A stretch of DNA of 64,000 nucleotides from Symbiodinium natans (GCA_905221605.1 CAJNDS010001668.1:1230276-1294275), one strand, 5' to 3'. Shown: positions 21,629-31,817, numbered from the stretch's first letter. The notes: generated by a model not told the origin, from the sequence alone. Numbers and translations: made by a program.

Positions 21629-22122
21629 GCGCCGTCTTACGTGGCCAGGTTCCTGGGTGACGTAGACTCTGGCGCGAAGCTGGAGGCTGTGAGCCTCATC
21701 CAGCCAGGACACGTTGAGGGTTTAGGGTTTAGGGTTTAGGAGTTTAGGAACCCCAAAGCCCTAGAGACCTCAAACCCAAAGATGTTGTTTACCATTTCGG
21801 GGTTAGGGGGTTCAGGGCTTTAAAGGCGGGATTCGGGTTTGACGCTTGCTGGAAGGCATTTTGCTGTTTGAGTTGGAGCTGTGGGCATTTTAGGATTTAG
21901 TTGACAGGCTAGGTCTTCTTATTGAAGGGTTGAGGGGTTAGGGGTGCGGTTTCTTGAAGCCCTAAACCCCAAAGCCCTTGTTTTGGCCCGGAAGGAGATG
22001 AACTCACGCACCTCTACAGCGAACTTTCCAGCGCGGCCCTCTTGGCCAGCTACGGCTTTGTCCCCAGCGAGGCCATGGAGAATCCGCACGAGGCGCCCCT
22101 CGGGGCGAGGGGCACGGGATGA
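21629..22122 (+). CDS. SET-domain protein-lysine methyltransferase (Rubisco LSMT/SETD3 type), two exons
   Basis: Exon 1 (21629-21719) follows a CTAAG acceptor and reads YVARFLGDVDSGAKLEAVSL. It ends one base into a codon at a G|GTTTAGGG donor. Exon 2 (21995-22122) follows CGGAAG|GA and completes that codon, giving ELTHLYSELSSAALLASYGF and then ENPHE. The G-D/E-E-L..Y..LS.A.LL..YGFV....NPH pattern matches the C-terminal part of the SET domain in LSMT/SETD3/SETD6-type enzymes, with the YGF tyrosine in the active-site region. The 275-base intron starts directly with telomere-type units. The stop at 22120 may be real or may lie beyond an unrecognised donor. N-terminal SET motifs were not located with confidence. 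The products methylate lysine or histidine on proteins; substrate unknown. Confidence 0.75.
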
Positions 22123-22229
22123 AGTGAAGCCTCGAGGGTCGGTTTAGGGTCTAGGGTTTAGGGTTTCGGGTTTAGGGTTTAGGGTTTAGGGTTTAGGGTT
22201 TAGGGTTTAGGGGTTAAGGTTTAAGGTGT

Positions 22230-22347
22230 GGGGGTCCGTGTACCTAAACAAAAAGTATATACCTGTACCTTAAAGAGGTTCCCATATAGCAGCTTCAGGG
22301 TCCAAGCGGCCCAGGTATATACGATGAAGGTACATGAACCCTACAGG
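22230..22347. repeat. IR-A element, diverged
   Basis: GGGGTCCGTGTACC left arm and GGTACATGAACCCTACAGGG right arm, with the TATATAC and CCCATATAGCAGCTTCAGG segments typical of a subfamily. Confidence 0.75.
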
Positions 22348-22965
22348 GAAAGCCTATTTTGAGGTCCCAGAAGTTCCAGATCTCTGGACTTTTGGCGAAG
22401 AGGAGAGTCACGGTGGTCACTTTCCCATGCAACGCATTGAGAACGTAGATCCCACACCCTTAAACCCTATACTCTGTAACCACAAACTCTAAGCTCTAAA
22501 CCGAGCCCTAAACCCTAACTACACCCTCAACCCTAAACTCTAAACCCTAAACCCTAACCCTAAACCCTAAACCCTAGACCCTAGACCCTAAACCCTAAAC
22601 CCCAACCCTCTTGAAGCAGAACGGCAGCCTTGTCTAGGCGGCCTTGATCGACTTGATGCTGCCGGAGGCGGCGTGCTCACACTCACTCAGGGCCCGTGCT
22701 TACACACGGGGTGGATGGGGGGTAGTAGGTTGTGGGGTTTGGGGGTTAGGGTTTTGGGTTTTGGGTTTGGGAATTAGGGTTTTAGGGTTCATGTATTATG
22801 TCGCACCCAAACTTAAAACGCTAAACCCCAAACCCCTAACCTTCAAAGCATGTCAGGCGATCCAGGGCTCCGGTGCCCCAAAGGATCTTGCGCCAAGGCC
22901 GCCTGGCGTTGAGGGTTTTGACGTAGGGTTTGGGGCTCCACAGCAGGGAGGGGATGGGTTGGTTA

Positions 22966-23074
22966 CCCAAAGGATCCATGTACCTATATAGTATATACTT
23001 GGGCCTTAAAGATGTTCCTATATAGTAGCTTTAGGGCCCAAGTATATACTATACAGGTACATGGATCCTTTGGG
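22966..23074. repeat. IR-A element, subfamily with CCCAAAGGATCC termini
   Basis: A nearly perfect palindrome with termini CCCAAAGGATCCATGTACC and GGTACATGGATCCTTTGGG and mirrored TATAGTATATACTTGGGCC arms. A partial copy follows at about 23184-23240. Confidence 0.9.
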
Positions 23075-23108
23075 TTAAGGTTTAGGGCAGTGACGAGCTG
23101 GGGCTTAC

Positions 23109-23180
23109 GGTTTCCCCAGCAGCTTTGTAATGTGAGATTCAGGCGTTCAGAAGATTGTTCTGAAGGATTCAGCATGCTAC
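23109..23180 (-). CDS. Candidate exon between two IR-A copies
   Basis: A minus-strand frame (LNPSEQSSERLNLTLQSCWG) ending at a good GTAAGC donor. IR-A elements on both sides would then be intronic. No family is recognised. Confidence 0.4.
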
Positions 23181-23240
23181 CGAAGGACCCATGTGAACCT
23201 TTGCAGTATATACATAGAGGCACGGCTTGAAAGTGTTTAA

Positions 23241-23760
23241 AGTGTGTGTGTGTATATACACATATATATATATATTATATCATACATGCACATGGCATCT
23301 TATGGGAGCTTGCTAGGGGTTGAGGAGATCAGACGTTCGGGGAGCTTGAGGGGGCAAAACGGTTTGCAGTAGAGAGCTGAGGATGCTTAGGAGGCTTATT
23401 GCCAAGGGTTTCAGGGTGCCCTTGCCCCCGAAACTTCGCAATATGGTTTGGGGGTTCTAGGGGTTAGGGTTTATGGGTTAGAGTATACCTCGCATAATTT
23501 AGGGGCCCTTCATACTAAGTCGAGCGCAAAGTTTCCGGAGTAGTTGCAAATGTCGCATCTTTCACATCCTGCTAGGAGCTAAACAGTAACAGTGCAGGGT
23601 ATTGGGGTCCAAGTTTCAAGTTAAAGGTGGACTTGTAGCAACCAGTCGACGTGAGTGACCTCAGGCTTCAAGCTACAACCTCGAACCCTGAACCCTAGAG
23701 CTCCAAGTACAAATAGTACCTACATCGGAGTCGAAAGTCTGTAGATAGTACCTACCTTAG
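23241..23760. other. Gap: TATATA microsatellite and unassigned sequence
   Basis: GTGTGT/TATATA at 23241-23282, then unique sequence with degenerate telomere units. No frame stands out. Confidence 0.5.
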
Positions 23761-23810
23761 GCTTTCTTGGAGCCTTGGGGTATACCCGAAACCCAAGCCC
23801 CTAAACCCTC

Positions 23811-23940
23811 AACCACAGGCACTGGAAGGACGAGACGACGCTTCTTTTCGCGCTGGCCTCAGTCGCTGTTGGTTCGTTTGGGCCATCGTCGTCTCGAGCA
23901 CTTCGTATCGAGTGGCATAGAGACGGCTGCTGACTTAGGC
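23811..23940 (+). CDS. Candidate exon, unknown protein
   Basis: A CCACAG acceptor and 43 open codons (WPQSLLVRLGHRRLEHFVSS). The composition is Arg-rich and amphipathic. The right border is probably before the TTTAGGG tract at 23942. No family is recognised. Confidence 0.4.
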
Positions 23941-24199
23941 TCTTTAGGGTTTAGGGTTTAGGGTTTAAGGTTTAAGGTTTAGGGTTTAGGGTTTAGGGTT
24001 TAGGGTTTAGGGTTTAGGGTTGCCTAAACCACAAGTCCTAAACCAAAAGCCTTCGGCTTTTAAGTCGCCCTAACCCCGAAAACCCACAACCCCGAACCTC
24101 GTCTCAGCACTTGGGAAAAGACGTTGGAGGTGTAGCAAAACGCAGGTGTTTGGAAGACCTGCTCCAAACCAAGCCCTGCTCAGTGGCTTTGTTATCCTA

Positions 24200-25480
24200 A
24201 ACCCTAAACCCTAAACCCTAAACCCTAAACCCTAAACCCTAAAGGGTCTGTAAGTATGTCAGCCAGGGTTCGATACCAAGCCTCCTTGAAGTCTCCTGAA
24301 ATGGGGGCCTCCGAAATTAGGGATACCCTATTGGGGTCGTTTTTATACGGGAATCCTACTGTGTGGGGGGGGGGGGGGGGTCTATTTTAGGGGTCCCTAT
24401 TTTCGTAAGCTCCCAAATCGGGTTGAGTGTCTTGGGTTTGAAGGATTTTAGAAACACAGCAGCACCAAAGCAAAACGGCCTCCACTATACGAGTTCAGCA
24501 GAGGATACTAGATAAGGAAGCCTTTGGCCAGGCTCGTAGCCATGTTAAGTGATCATGCGGTTGATTACGTCTAACCTTCTTTCCTCTTTGAAGATGAAAA
24601 GGCCTTCAAGCCCCCCCCCCCCCTCGAAACGCTAGAGAACCGGGGAAGTCCCAAGCCCAAACACCCTTACGTCCGAAAAGTAAGCCCAACCTTCCCGTGG
24701 AACACAAAACCCCTCAGCCCTAATGGCCTAAAAAAATCGCCAAACGGCAAAAACCCCAACACCCCAACACCCCATACCTCAAAGCCCCTCAAGCCCTAAA
24801 CCCTAAACCCTAAACCCTAAACCCACCTAAATCGTCCACAAGCCGCTCTAAGCCCCTCAAACCCTAAATAGACCACACAGGAAGTGCCTTGGGATGCCGA
24901 GGAGGAGCCACGGTGAAGGGATTTAGGGTGTACACCCATCCCCAGTGGCCAAAGCACGACACCCTCAAGCGGAATTAGGGTTTAGGTTTTATTGTTATTA
25001 TTGTTATTATTATTCTTTTATTATTATTATTGTTTTTTTGTTTTTTTTTTTTTTTTTTTTTGGGGGGGGGGGGGGGGGCGTGCAGGCATTCGTAAGTTTT
25101 CCTCTTGGGTTTTCGGACTTCAGGTTTGTTGCCAAGGGTCTTAGTTGTAGAGCATTTAACGCTTAACCTTTTGGGGTGCTAGAATCCCCTTATAATCCCA
25201 AAGGTTAACCTTTAGTTCCCCAAGGGTACTGGACGAAAGGGGTTACCTGGCTGTGGAGCTTTTGCTTTTCAATCTTGACGGCATAGGCCACCCTGAGCTA
25301 GAACCCAAATCTTCCACCCTCTTTCAAAAGGCCCCTTAGGGAATACATTTTTTGTGTTTATACAAAACCCAAGAGAATAATAGTAAACATTTTTTGGTTT
25401 AAGGTTCTAAGGGGAGTATAGCTCTCTCCCCGCTTGACAAAAACTCTAGTTCGGAGAGCCCTAAACCCTAAACCCTAAAC
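24200..25480. other. Gap: IR fragments, G/C runs and degenerate repeats
   Basis: It holds a possible inverted-repeat element at about 24313-24410 with a G16 run, a C13 run at 24611, and T22 followed by G18 at 25041-25078. No convincing coding exon was found; weak frames at about 24110-24195 and 24880-24960 are noted only. Confidence 0.5.
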
Positions 25481-25506
25481 CCTACACCCTAAACCCTAAA
25501 ATGCAG

Positions 25507-25574
25507 AGGAGGCTGGACCCGCCTATGCCGCACTGTTTGCGATGCTCGCACGAGAAGAAGAGCCTCTGGGCTGA
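25507..25574 (+). CDS. Candidate terminal exon, unknown protein
   Basis: An ATGCAG acceptor, 21 codons (EEAGPAYAALFAMLAREEEP) and TGA. Other frames over the same bases are open too, but this one has the most protein-like, helical composition. Confidence 0.35.
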
Positions 25575-25607
25575 ATTTGCGATCTGTGTTCTCCAAATGC
25601 AGAAGTT

Positions 25608-25650
<43 letters not shown>

Positions 25651-25840
25651 GTATATATCATATATACATAGTGTATATATATATATATACATATATATAT
25701 ATACATATATGTGTGTGTGTGTGTGTTTATATTTCTCTTGTACCGAAGTAAGACATTATTGTATGTATATCTATATATACCGATTGTTTATCTATCTGTC
25801 TGTAGAATATATATATATATATATATATATATAAGTATTC
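25608..25840. repeat. AT-rich (TA)n microsatellite block
   Basis: TATATA with GTGTGT interludes. Long Tyr/Ile frames on both strands here are repeat translations. Confidence 0.95.
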
Positions 25841-25927
25841 CCATACCCTTTGGATTTCTGTGTTGTTTCAGTTATTGAAAACCATACGGGCCATATGGGG
25901 ATATTGAACTATCTTGTAGAAAAAACC

Positions 25928-26024
25928 CTGGTTCTTAGTGGGAATGAGGGAATTAGGGCCCTATGTATACCCCTTAAGGGATTATATGTGGTACTCATTC
26001 CCTCATTCTCTACCAAGAACCAGC
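25928..26024. repeat. IR-H element
   Basis: Inverted arms CTGGTTCTTAGTGGGAATGA and TCATTCTCTACCAAGAACCAG, with inner GGGCCCTATGTATACCCC. A related, more diverged copy lies at about 47784-47903. Confidence 0.75.
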
Positions 26025-26430
26025 CAGTTTTGTTTTGGAGGGATATCAGGGTTTATGGGCTTCGGGGTTAAACCCTGAACCTAAAGTATAGGTTTTGCCG
26101 TATGAGGTTCCAGCATGAAAGTTAGGGCTTAGGGTGTAGGGTTTCGGGCGCTGGGAGTTTCATCTTAGTCATTTTTGGGTGGCACTATCGCAATACTTTC
26201 CTTATGAATTCGAGCTGTGCCTGAAACAGCTATGACTCAGATCAAATCCCATGCAGTTTGGACAAATGGACAGTATACCGACAGTTGAGGCACGATGCCC
26301 CTTATTTACTGTATGCTACACTGGTTAGAAATATCAAGAATAGGGGGAACCAGACCTTATGCCTCAGAGGGGGGGGGGGGGTTACCGAGTCTCGGGTTTC
26401 AGAGTTTGGGGAGGCTGGCTCGAGCTTGTA

Positions 26431-26585
26431 CTTGGAGGTTCATGGTACTTAGTAACCCAATTAGAACTGTACTTATAGCCCAATTGTAACCCTCTTAGGG
26501 TGCTTAAGGGGCTTACAAGTGGGTTATGGCCCTAAACCCTAAACCCTAAACATTAATTGGCCTATAAGTACCCTGAACCTCCCAG
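26431..26585. repeat. IR-G element interrupted by CCCTAAA
   Basis: Arms CTTGGAGGTTCATGGTACTTA and TATAAGTACCCTGAACCTCCC. Three CCCTAAA units sit in the right half. Related copies are at 38192-38313 and 55803-55960. Confidence 0.75.
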
Positions 26586-26678
26586 TAGGTCCTGCCGAAG
26601 GGGCCGCAGCATTTATGTAATGCTGCCGGGTTGCAGGTTCAGGATTTAGGCTTTAGGCGGCTTTAGGCTCTAGGTTTA

Positions 26679-26786
26679 GGGTTTAGGGTTTAGGGCTAGG
26701 GTTTAGGGTTTAGGGTTTAGGGTTTAGGGTTTAGGGTTTAGGGTTTAGGGTTTAGGGTTTAGGGTTTAGGGTTTAGGGTTTAGGGT
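26679..26786 (+). repeat. TTTAGGG array, about 15 units
   Basis: A tandem array, nearly perfect. Confidence 0.95.
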
Positions 26787-26817
26787 TAGGGGTGGTTGTA
26801 AGTCGGATTATAAACAG

Positions 26818-26969
26818 CAACTAGTTGGCCTCCCGTGAACGATCAAGTACTGACACGCCGAATTCGGACGCCAACCTCCTTGCGTCAAAAGTTCTTCGCC
26901 TACGCAACCCTTCCCAGATCTAAACTGTTGTTTGACCCCGAGTGCCCTAAACTAAACCACCAATCCTAA
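26818..26969 (+). CDS. Candidate terminal exon, unknown protein
   Basis: A TAAACAG acceptor and 49 codons ending in TAA. Fragments are TSWPPVNDQVLTRRIRT and SLRQKFFAYATLPRSKLLFD. It is basic, non-repetitive and follows a TTTAGGG array. No family is recognised. Confidence 0.45.
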
Positions 26970-27509
26970 TCCCAACAAACAAAAAGCAAAATCCCGAAAT
27001 CCTACAACTCTTGCAGCATAGCCTAGCACAGCCCGCCCCCCCCCCCCCCCCGGCTAGTAACGTAGACATAACCCAGAGGCTCCGAAACCCCTTAACTGAG
27101 GAATCTTCCTGAAATCATATCTTGGCTACAATTTGCGGAATCTTCCGTAAGGGATATTGGAGCCCTTATACCCTATAAACCCGCAACCCTAACCACCCCC
27201 CCCCCCCCCCAAAAAAAAAAACAAAGATAAAAAAATGAATAAACAAAAAGAAAACTTTCTGGGACTAAAAGAACAAAGAACACCTTCTGGGCCCAAAAGA
27301 ACAAAGAAAGAACACCTTCTGAGCCCAAATTCGGGGACATTCGAGCCCATGGGCTGCGTGAGGCGTGAGCTTGTTGAGCAGGGCCGGCCTCCAACCAGGC
27401 TACAGGGGGGGTTTAGGGTTTAGGTTTTAGGGTTTAGGGTTTAGCGCTGAGCACTTGGGCGGTTGGGGTGTGTTAGGATGCTGGGGTTGTGGTCTCGGGG
27501 TTTGGGGTC

Positions 27510-27655
27510 GGCTTCGGATTTCGGAGGTTTTCATTGAGGATGCCCAAGTATCTACTGGTAATTTTAACGCTACGCGACCCGCCTCGGCCCGGCCCAGCGC
27601 ATCCGCGTGAGCATGGTGATTCCGCAGCGCCCAAGTCGCTGGACCCCAAGCAATA
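27510..27655 (-). CDS. Candidate exon, unknown protein
   Basis: A minus-strand frame of about 48 codons (ALRNHHAHADALGRAEAGRV, then ALKLPVDTWASSMKTS) between a TTGAGGG array and degenerate repeats. The borders are uncertain. No family is recognised. Confidence 0.4.
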
Positions 27656-27665
27656 AGGGTTGGGT

Positions 27666-27711
<46 letters not shown>

Positions 27712-27718
27712 GGTTCCG
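27656..27718 (+). repeat. TTGAGGG variant array, about 8 units
   Basis: A homogeneous array of a single telomere-unit variant. Confidence 0.95.
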
Positions 27719-27865
27719 GGTTTATGGTTTATGGTTTGGGGTTTGGGGTTGAGGGTTAGTTTAGGGCTCAAGGTTCACGCTTTGGGGTTGAGGGTTTTTT
27801 TGGGTTTAGGGTTCGGCTTGGAGTGATCGTAGGGCTGAGCCAGGCCCTTTAAGGTTTAAGGAGAA

Positions 27866-27956
27866 GGGTGGGGGGGGGGGTGGGGGGTGGGGGGAGTGGG
27901 GGAGGGTGGGGGGGGCGGGGGTTGGGCGGGGTGGGGGGGGGGGGGTGGCGGGGGGG
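27866..27956 (+). repeat. G-rich low-complexity tract
   Basis: About 90 bases of nearly pure G with scattered T, C and A. The overlapping long frames on both strands (27806-28217) are composition artefacts. Confidence 0.95.
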
Positions 27957-28249
27957 AACAGCGGCGGGGCTGCTGGGAGGGGCTTCAACTGCCTCTGGTC
28001 CTGGCGAACCGTCCGCTTGCGGACCCCGCTTTCCCAGGAGGGGTACCCATTTGAGGCCAAAAAAAGGGGTCCGAAAAAGGGCTTTGGGTGTGGGGGGAGG
28101 ATTTGGAGGGGGGTGCCTGTTCTGACAACCTTTACACCTCCGGCCCGAGGCCTCGGCGGATTCGGAGCTTATAGGCTTACGTAGGGGTTTGGGGTTGCAG
28201 AAAGGGCGCCCTGACACCCCCCAATATCCTGAATCGGTTCGGGGATATT

Positions 28250-28254
28250 AGAAC
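28250..28254. repeat. Target-site duplication AGAAC (left)
   Basis: AGAAC at 28250-28254 matches AGAAC at 31985-31989, immediately outside the two LTRs. A 6-base AGAACT match is equally possible. Confidence 0.75.
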
Positions 28255-28421
28255 TACGTTTGCATACGCAGGCCTCACAACGTCAGTTGAGGGACTATGG
28301 GCTGGCAAGGCAGACACTTCACAGCACGCAGGACTTTTCCTCATGCTCTGGTCTGCAATCCTGTAACTAAAGAGTACTAAAGAGCCTAAAATTTGCGGTG
28401 GCCAGCAGGAGAATGTTCGCA
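28255..28421 (-). repeat. 3' LTR (167 bases)
   Basis: Identical to 31818-31984. In element orientation it begins TGCGAACATTC and ends ACGTA, so the 5' end has the canonical TG while the 3' end is TA rather than CA. Confidence 0.9.
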
Positions 28422-28432
28422 CTCCCCCTTTC
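28422..28432 (-). promoter_or_regulatory. Polypurine tract
   Basis: On the minus strand GAAAGGGGGAG lies immediately before the 3' LTR, the expected place for the plus-strand primer of reverse transcription. Confidence 0.8.
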
Positions 28433-28563
28433 GGCCTTGTCGAAACTGTCTCGGCTCTCGAAGCAAAAGGTTTTGGACTACAGTCCTTAAACAAGTCTGT
28501 TGTTGACTCAAGGCTCTTCAAACACGGAGTTGGAGGGATTTGCCAGCCTTCGTCGGCAAGCCC

Positions 28564-31500
28564 TCACGGGCTGCTGCAGGACAGAATGCAGCCCTTATTG
28601 CCTCCTTCTCCTGAGCGTGGGCTTCCCAAAAACCTCTCCGGGCCTCGTGGAGCCTCACTCGTTTGATTCCTAGGGCCTCCGGGGCCCTCATGCTCCCCAG
28701 CGGAATGTGTTTTGGAGGACATGTTCGTGCAGCCAGTGTAGCTGAAGCGTGCACAGTCCCTACGATCACAACATGGATTGCCACTGCGCATGAACTCGAC
28801 ACAACTGCAACTGCAACTGCTCACGTGTTTGCTTAAAGAGCAAAGCTCAACATGATTGTCATGCGGCATTTCCAACATCAATTTTTTGTCTCCTGACTCC
28901 CCCCCATTTGCGCTGCAAATGGCAGTGGACATTAGTCCTTCCTTGGCTCCCCCCAACCTGGGCCTTGGGGCTTCATGTTTTACGGGCTCTCCCAAAGCGA
29001 AGGTGGACCAATCAACATCGTACAGGTTGTCGTAGCCATCAGTGACAACATCAACCAAATCCCCAACAAAAAAGGATTCTGCGCTTGAAGAAACATGACT
29101 GGACATGGCACGGCCTGCACTCATGTCACACACATGTAGTGAAGCCAAACGAATGCTTTTCAACAGATTGGACACGTCACTAACAAGACCGTCAACAGCA
29201 GAAGGAGTGGGGGCACTTGGGGTTCCTCTACCAGGGGTATCGTTGACGGGAATGTCCTCGATCACTGTTTTGTTGATCTGAGGCTTTTGGGGGCTTTCGA
29301 CCTCCTCCCAGCTCCCCGCCCAGCTCCCCGCCCACGCGCCCTCACCTGCACCTCCACCTGGCCTTCTACATTTACCCGAAGGGTGGTTTTCCGCGCCGCA
29401 TACCTTGCATGAACCTGCAGACTTCTCCACATCATGCTTGAACTTGCACTGGGCCCCAAACCTGCAACCTCTGTGCTGAACCCATCCCCTGCAAGCTCCG
29501 ACACTCCCATACCCAGCCCACTCGTCGCCGCCGTATTCCCCTGCCGCGGTGCTACATTCTAACCTAGACACCTTGGGGTCATGCTTAAGACGTTCGGGCT
29601 CAACCTCGACATTGATGGACAAGTCCTCGAACTCCGCCAGAAGACTTTTGCCATACTCTTCTACTGCGCACAACGTAGGGCAGTGATCTAACCGATAAGC
29701 GTGACGATGCACAGAGCATCTGAAACCTACCTGCGGGTACTTCTCCAACAGGTCGCTTGAACAAACGTCCAACGCAGCCAGCAAAATTGAACAATCTGGT
29801 ATCTGCACTTCTGTCATGGACCTCGCACGCGCCAACCAGCGAAACCACGTTTGAAGGGTTTCTACTCCCTGTTTCGCAGACGCCGCGACTGGCAACTCAC
29901 CAAGCCCTCTCAGCAAAGACTGTCTCTCCAGAAGTCCTCCAGGCTGAAAAGATTTCAACACCTGAAACAATAAGCCTACCGTGGTCAACGAACGACTCGC
30001 GAGGGCCTGTTGGTACACACTGTCAGGGACCGCCTTACTAAGCATCGCAAGCGCTCGTGCCTCGAGTCTAGTATACCTTGGGTCTCCCAACTCGCCCTTC
30101 AGCTCCCCCACGATCGAGCCACGCAAAGTCGACGAGGACGACGCATATCGATCGTACGCATTCTGCGCCTCCGAAACGACACTGTCCCACCAGTACGCGG
30201 AACCTGAACTCAAATCAGCCATCAGCGGCTTGATCTTGTACAACCAATCCGAAGCTCTCAAAGCAGGGTTGGCTTCACTCACCGGGCCTAGCACCGGTAA
30301 GTCCCACATCACGCGATCTCCAACCGCAAACGGGTCTCTACCTCCAGTCCCAAAACCAAAACGATCCCAAGACCTTTCAGCTCCACCCTCATGCGCACGC
30401 ACAGGCACATCATGCACAACACTGCTTGCGACATGACTCTCAAGCCTCTCTGCCGCTCCACTTCGGTCACTCTCAACATGCTCATGTGGGCATGCCCTCG
30501 CGTCGCGCTGCACCGGATTCGGGGCGGGCGTTTCCAAAGAAGGCGGATACTTTGGGGGTGTGGGCGGCGGCGTGCTGGTTGGCGGCCTAGGCGGCGGAGT
30601 TGGTGGACGGGAATCTAGGCTGTTCCCGTGTGGATCCAGAATGACAAGTTCACCCGTGGAGCTCCACGTTCCATACACAACTCTTCCTCCCATCCTTACC
30701 GGCATGACCCCCAACAGCCCCTTCGTCCCGGTTTCCCCTTCCTGGCTGCTCTCCTGAGGTTTAGGGGGTTCTTTTGGGGGCCTTGGCAAATCCCTCTGAT
30801 ACATCTCACAGGCTACACTCGCAGTCTGTACACCTAGAGTGAGCACATCCGGCGAACTGCTGACTGTACCTAGCTGTTCACTCTGCCAGCCCTTACGAGC
30901 GGCGGCAGAGCCTTGCGTACTCAAAACGCCGAACGATGCAGGGTTGAGGCTTCCAGCGTTTGTTCCCGGACTCACTCCAGAATCACTTGGGTGATCCACT
31001 CCAGCCAGATCCAAGGCGCTGTGCATAGAACCAGCTGAAGATGATTTTCGCTCCAGTCTCTCCAGTCGGTCAGTCAAGCCACCCAGCTCACCTCGAAGAT
31101 GGCCTTTCATGTCGATGACTTGATCTGCAACCTGTGCCTGAAGACTCACCATCTGCGCTGACAACGCTTGAACATCAATGGACGTTCGCTGCATACCCTC
31201 GTACAGACCTTTGATCAACCATCTGAGCTCCTCTGGCGTACGTGCAGTGTCCCTAGGCGTCCCATCTGCAGAACTTTCACCATGAGCTGCACTGCTCGTA
31301 TTGCCTCCTTCTGAAGCCCACTCATCCAAAATTGGTATCTCGGCTGCCCTTTGTAACAGCAACGTCACATCTTCCAGAGACTGCTGGCCCTCGCGGACAG
31401 CTGCACGTGGTTCAGAGGCCTGTCCCAAACTTGCATGGTCTTCCTCTGCTGCAGTGCTAGGCAGTCCAGTCACGGCTCGAGCGTCGCGACCATCTTCCAT

Positions 31501-31797
31501 GCCCACTGCACCACGGGTCGTCTCAGATGCTACCATCACTGCTTCTGCGCTTGGCCTTGCCACAACCTCCGCGTCTGCTATCCGTGGTAGGTCTCGTGGT
31601 CTAGCCTCTGCAGTTCCAGGATCAGGCCGTTCTCCCCCCTCAGCGGTTTCTAACTGTGGAAGGTCTCTTGGCCTTGCTCGCTGTAAACTAAAGGTGTCCT
31701 GCGCTCTCTCGCTCCAGAACGGGTTGGGTCGTGCCTCCGACGGACCCAAGCTAACGGCTCTTCTGCGCCTCATACCAGCCTCCATAGCTCCACTCAC
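28564..31797 (-). CDS. Gag-like polyprotein with CCCH and CCHC zinc motifs
   Basis: An ORF of 1,077 residues if GTG at 31797 is used. ATG at 31785, four codons in, is the likelier start. Residues 1-190 are disordered, with two RPRDLP repeats; 188-251 are a probable coiled coil; 340-430 are Pro-rich; about 497-735 is a helical region typical of retrotransposon Gag; C769-H788 is a CCCH zinc finger (C-x8-C-x5-C-x3-H); C797-C810 is a zinc knuckle (C-x2-C-x4-H-x4-C) as in nucleocapsid domains. The C-terminal 260 residues are Ser/Cys-rich without a protease or polymerase motif. It would package element RNA into cytoplasmic particles. It is the only long ORF in the window and is fully intact. The CCCH plus CCHC pair is unusual for a Gag. 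Confidence 0.85.
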   Translation of the reverse strand: MSGAMEAGMRRRRAVSLGPSEARPNPFWSERAQDTFSLQRARPRDLPQLETAEGGERPDPGTAEARPRDLPRIADAEVVARPSAEAVMVASETTRGAVGMEDGRDARAVTGLPSTAAEEDHASLGQASEPRAAVREGQQSLEDVTLLLQRAAEIPILDEWASEGGNTSSAAHGESSADGTPRDTARTPEELRWLIKGLYEGMQRTSIDVQALSAQMVSLQAQVADQVIDMKGHLRGELGGLTDRLERLERKSSSAGSMHSALDLAGVDHPSDSGVSPGTNAGSLNPASFGVLSTQGSAAARKGWQSEQLGTVSSSPDVLTLGVQTASVACEMYQRDLPRPPKEPPKPQESSQEGETGTKGLLGVMPVRMGGRVVYGTWSSTGELVILDPHGNSLDSRPPTPPPRPPTSTPPPTPPKYPPSLETPAPNPVQRDARACPHEHVESDRSGAAERLESHVASSVVHDVPVRAHEGGAERSWDRFGFGTGGRDPFAVGDRVMWDLPVLGPVSEANPALRASDWLYKIKPLMADLSSGSAYWWDSVVSEAQNAYDRYASSSSTLRGSIVGELKGELGDPRYTRLEARALAMLSKAVPDSVYQQALASRSLTTVGLLFQVLKSFQPGGLLERQSLLRGLGELPVAASAKQGVETLQTWFRWLARARSMTEVQIPDCSILLAALDVCSSDLLEKYPQVGFRCSVHRHAYRLDHCPTLCAVEEYGKSLLAEFEDLSINVEVEPERLKHDPKVSRLECSTAAGEYGGDEWAGYGSVGACRGWVQHRGCRFGAQCKFKHDVEKSAGSCKVCGAENHPSGKCRRPGGGAGEGAWAGSWAGSWEEVESPQKPQINKTVIEDIPVNDTPGRGTPSAPTPSAVDGLVSDVSNLLKSIRLASLHVCDMSAGRAMSSHVSSSAESFFVGDLVDVVTDGYDNLYDVDWSTFALGEPVKHEAPRPRLGGAKEGLMSTAICSANGGESGDKKLMLEMPHDNHVELCSLSKHVSSCSCSCVEFMRSGNPCCDRRDCARFSYTGCTNMSSKTHSAGEHEGPGGPRNQTSEAPRGPERFLGSPRSGEGGNKGCILSCSSP

Positions 31798-31801
31798 TAG
31801 A

Positions 31802-31817
31802 GCTACGGCTGATAACC
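31802..31817 (-). promoter_or_regulatory. Primer-binding-like site, complementary to a tRNA anticodon arm
   Basis: Directly after the 5' LTR the minus strand reads GGTTATCAGCCGTAGC. Its complement, GCTACGGCTGATAACC, looks like the 3' side of a D-arm followed by an anticodon stem-loop (loop CTGATAA, anticodon GAT). Copia-type elements can prime from a tRNA half in this way. The tRNA identity (Ile-GAT, or Asn-like with one mismatch) is a guess. Confidence 0.5.

Noticed and set aside
25482-25834. Tyr/Ile-rich small membrane proteins
   Set aside because: Translations of a TATATA microsatellite.
27806-28217. Four overlapping frames of 84-122 codons
   Set aside because: They cross a nearly pure G tract. 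Short pieces on the minus strand (for example about 27990-28050) look somewhat protein-like but cannot be delimited.
28177-28521. 114-codon ORF and the identical 60-codon frame at 31803-31985
   Set aside because: They lie in the two identical LTRs and their flanks; chance reading frames.
28422-28563. A pol ORF downstream of gag in the retroelement
   Set aside because: Only 142 bases separate the gag stop from the 3' LTR, and no polymerase, integrase or protease motif occurs in any frame of the element.
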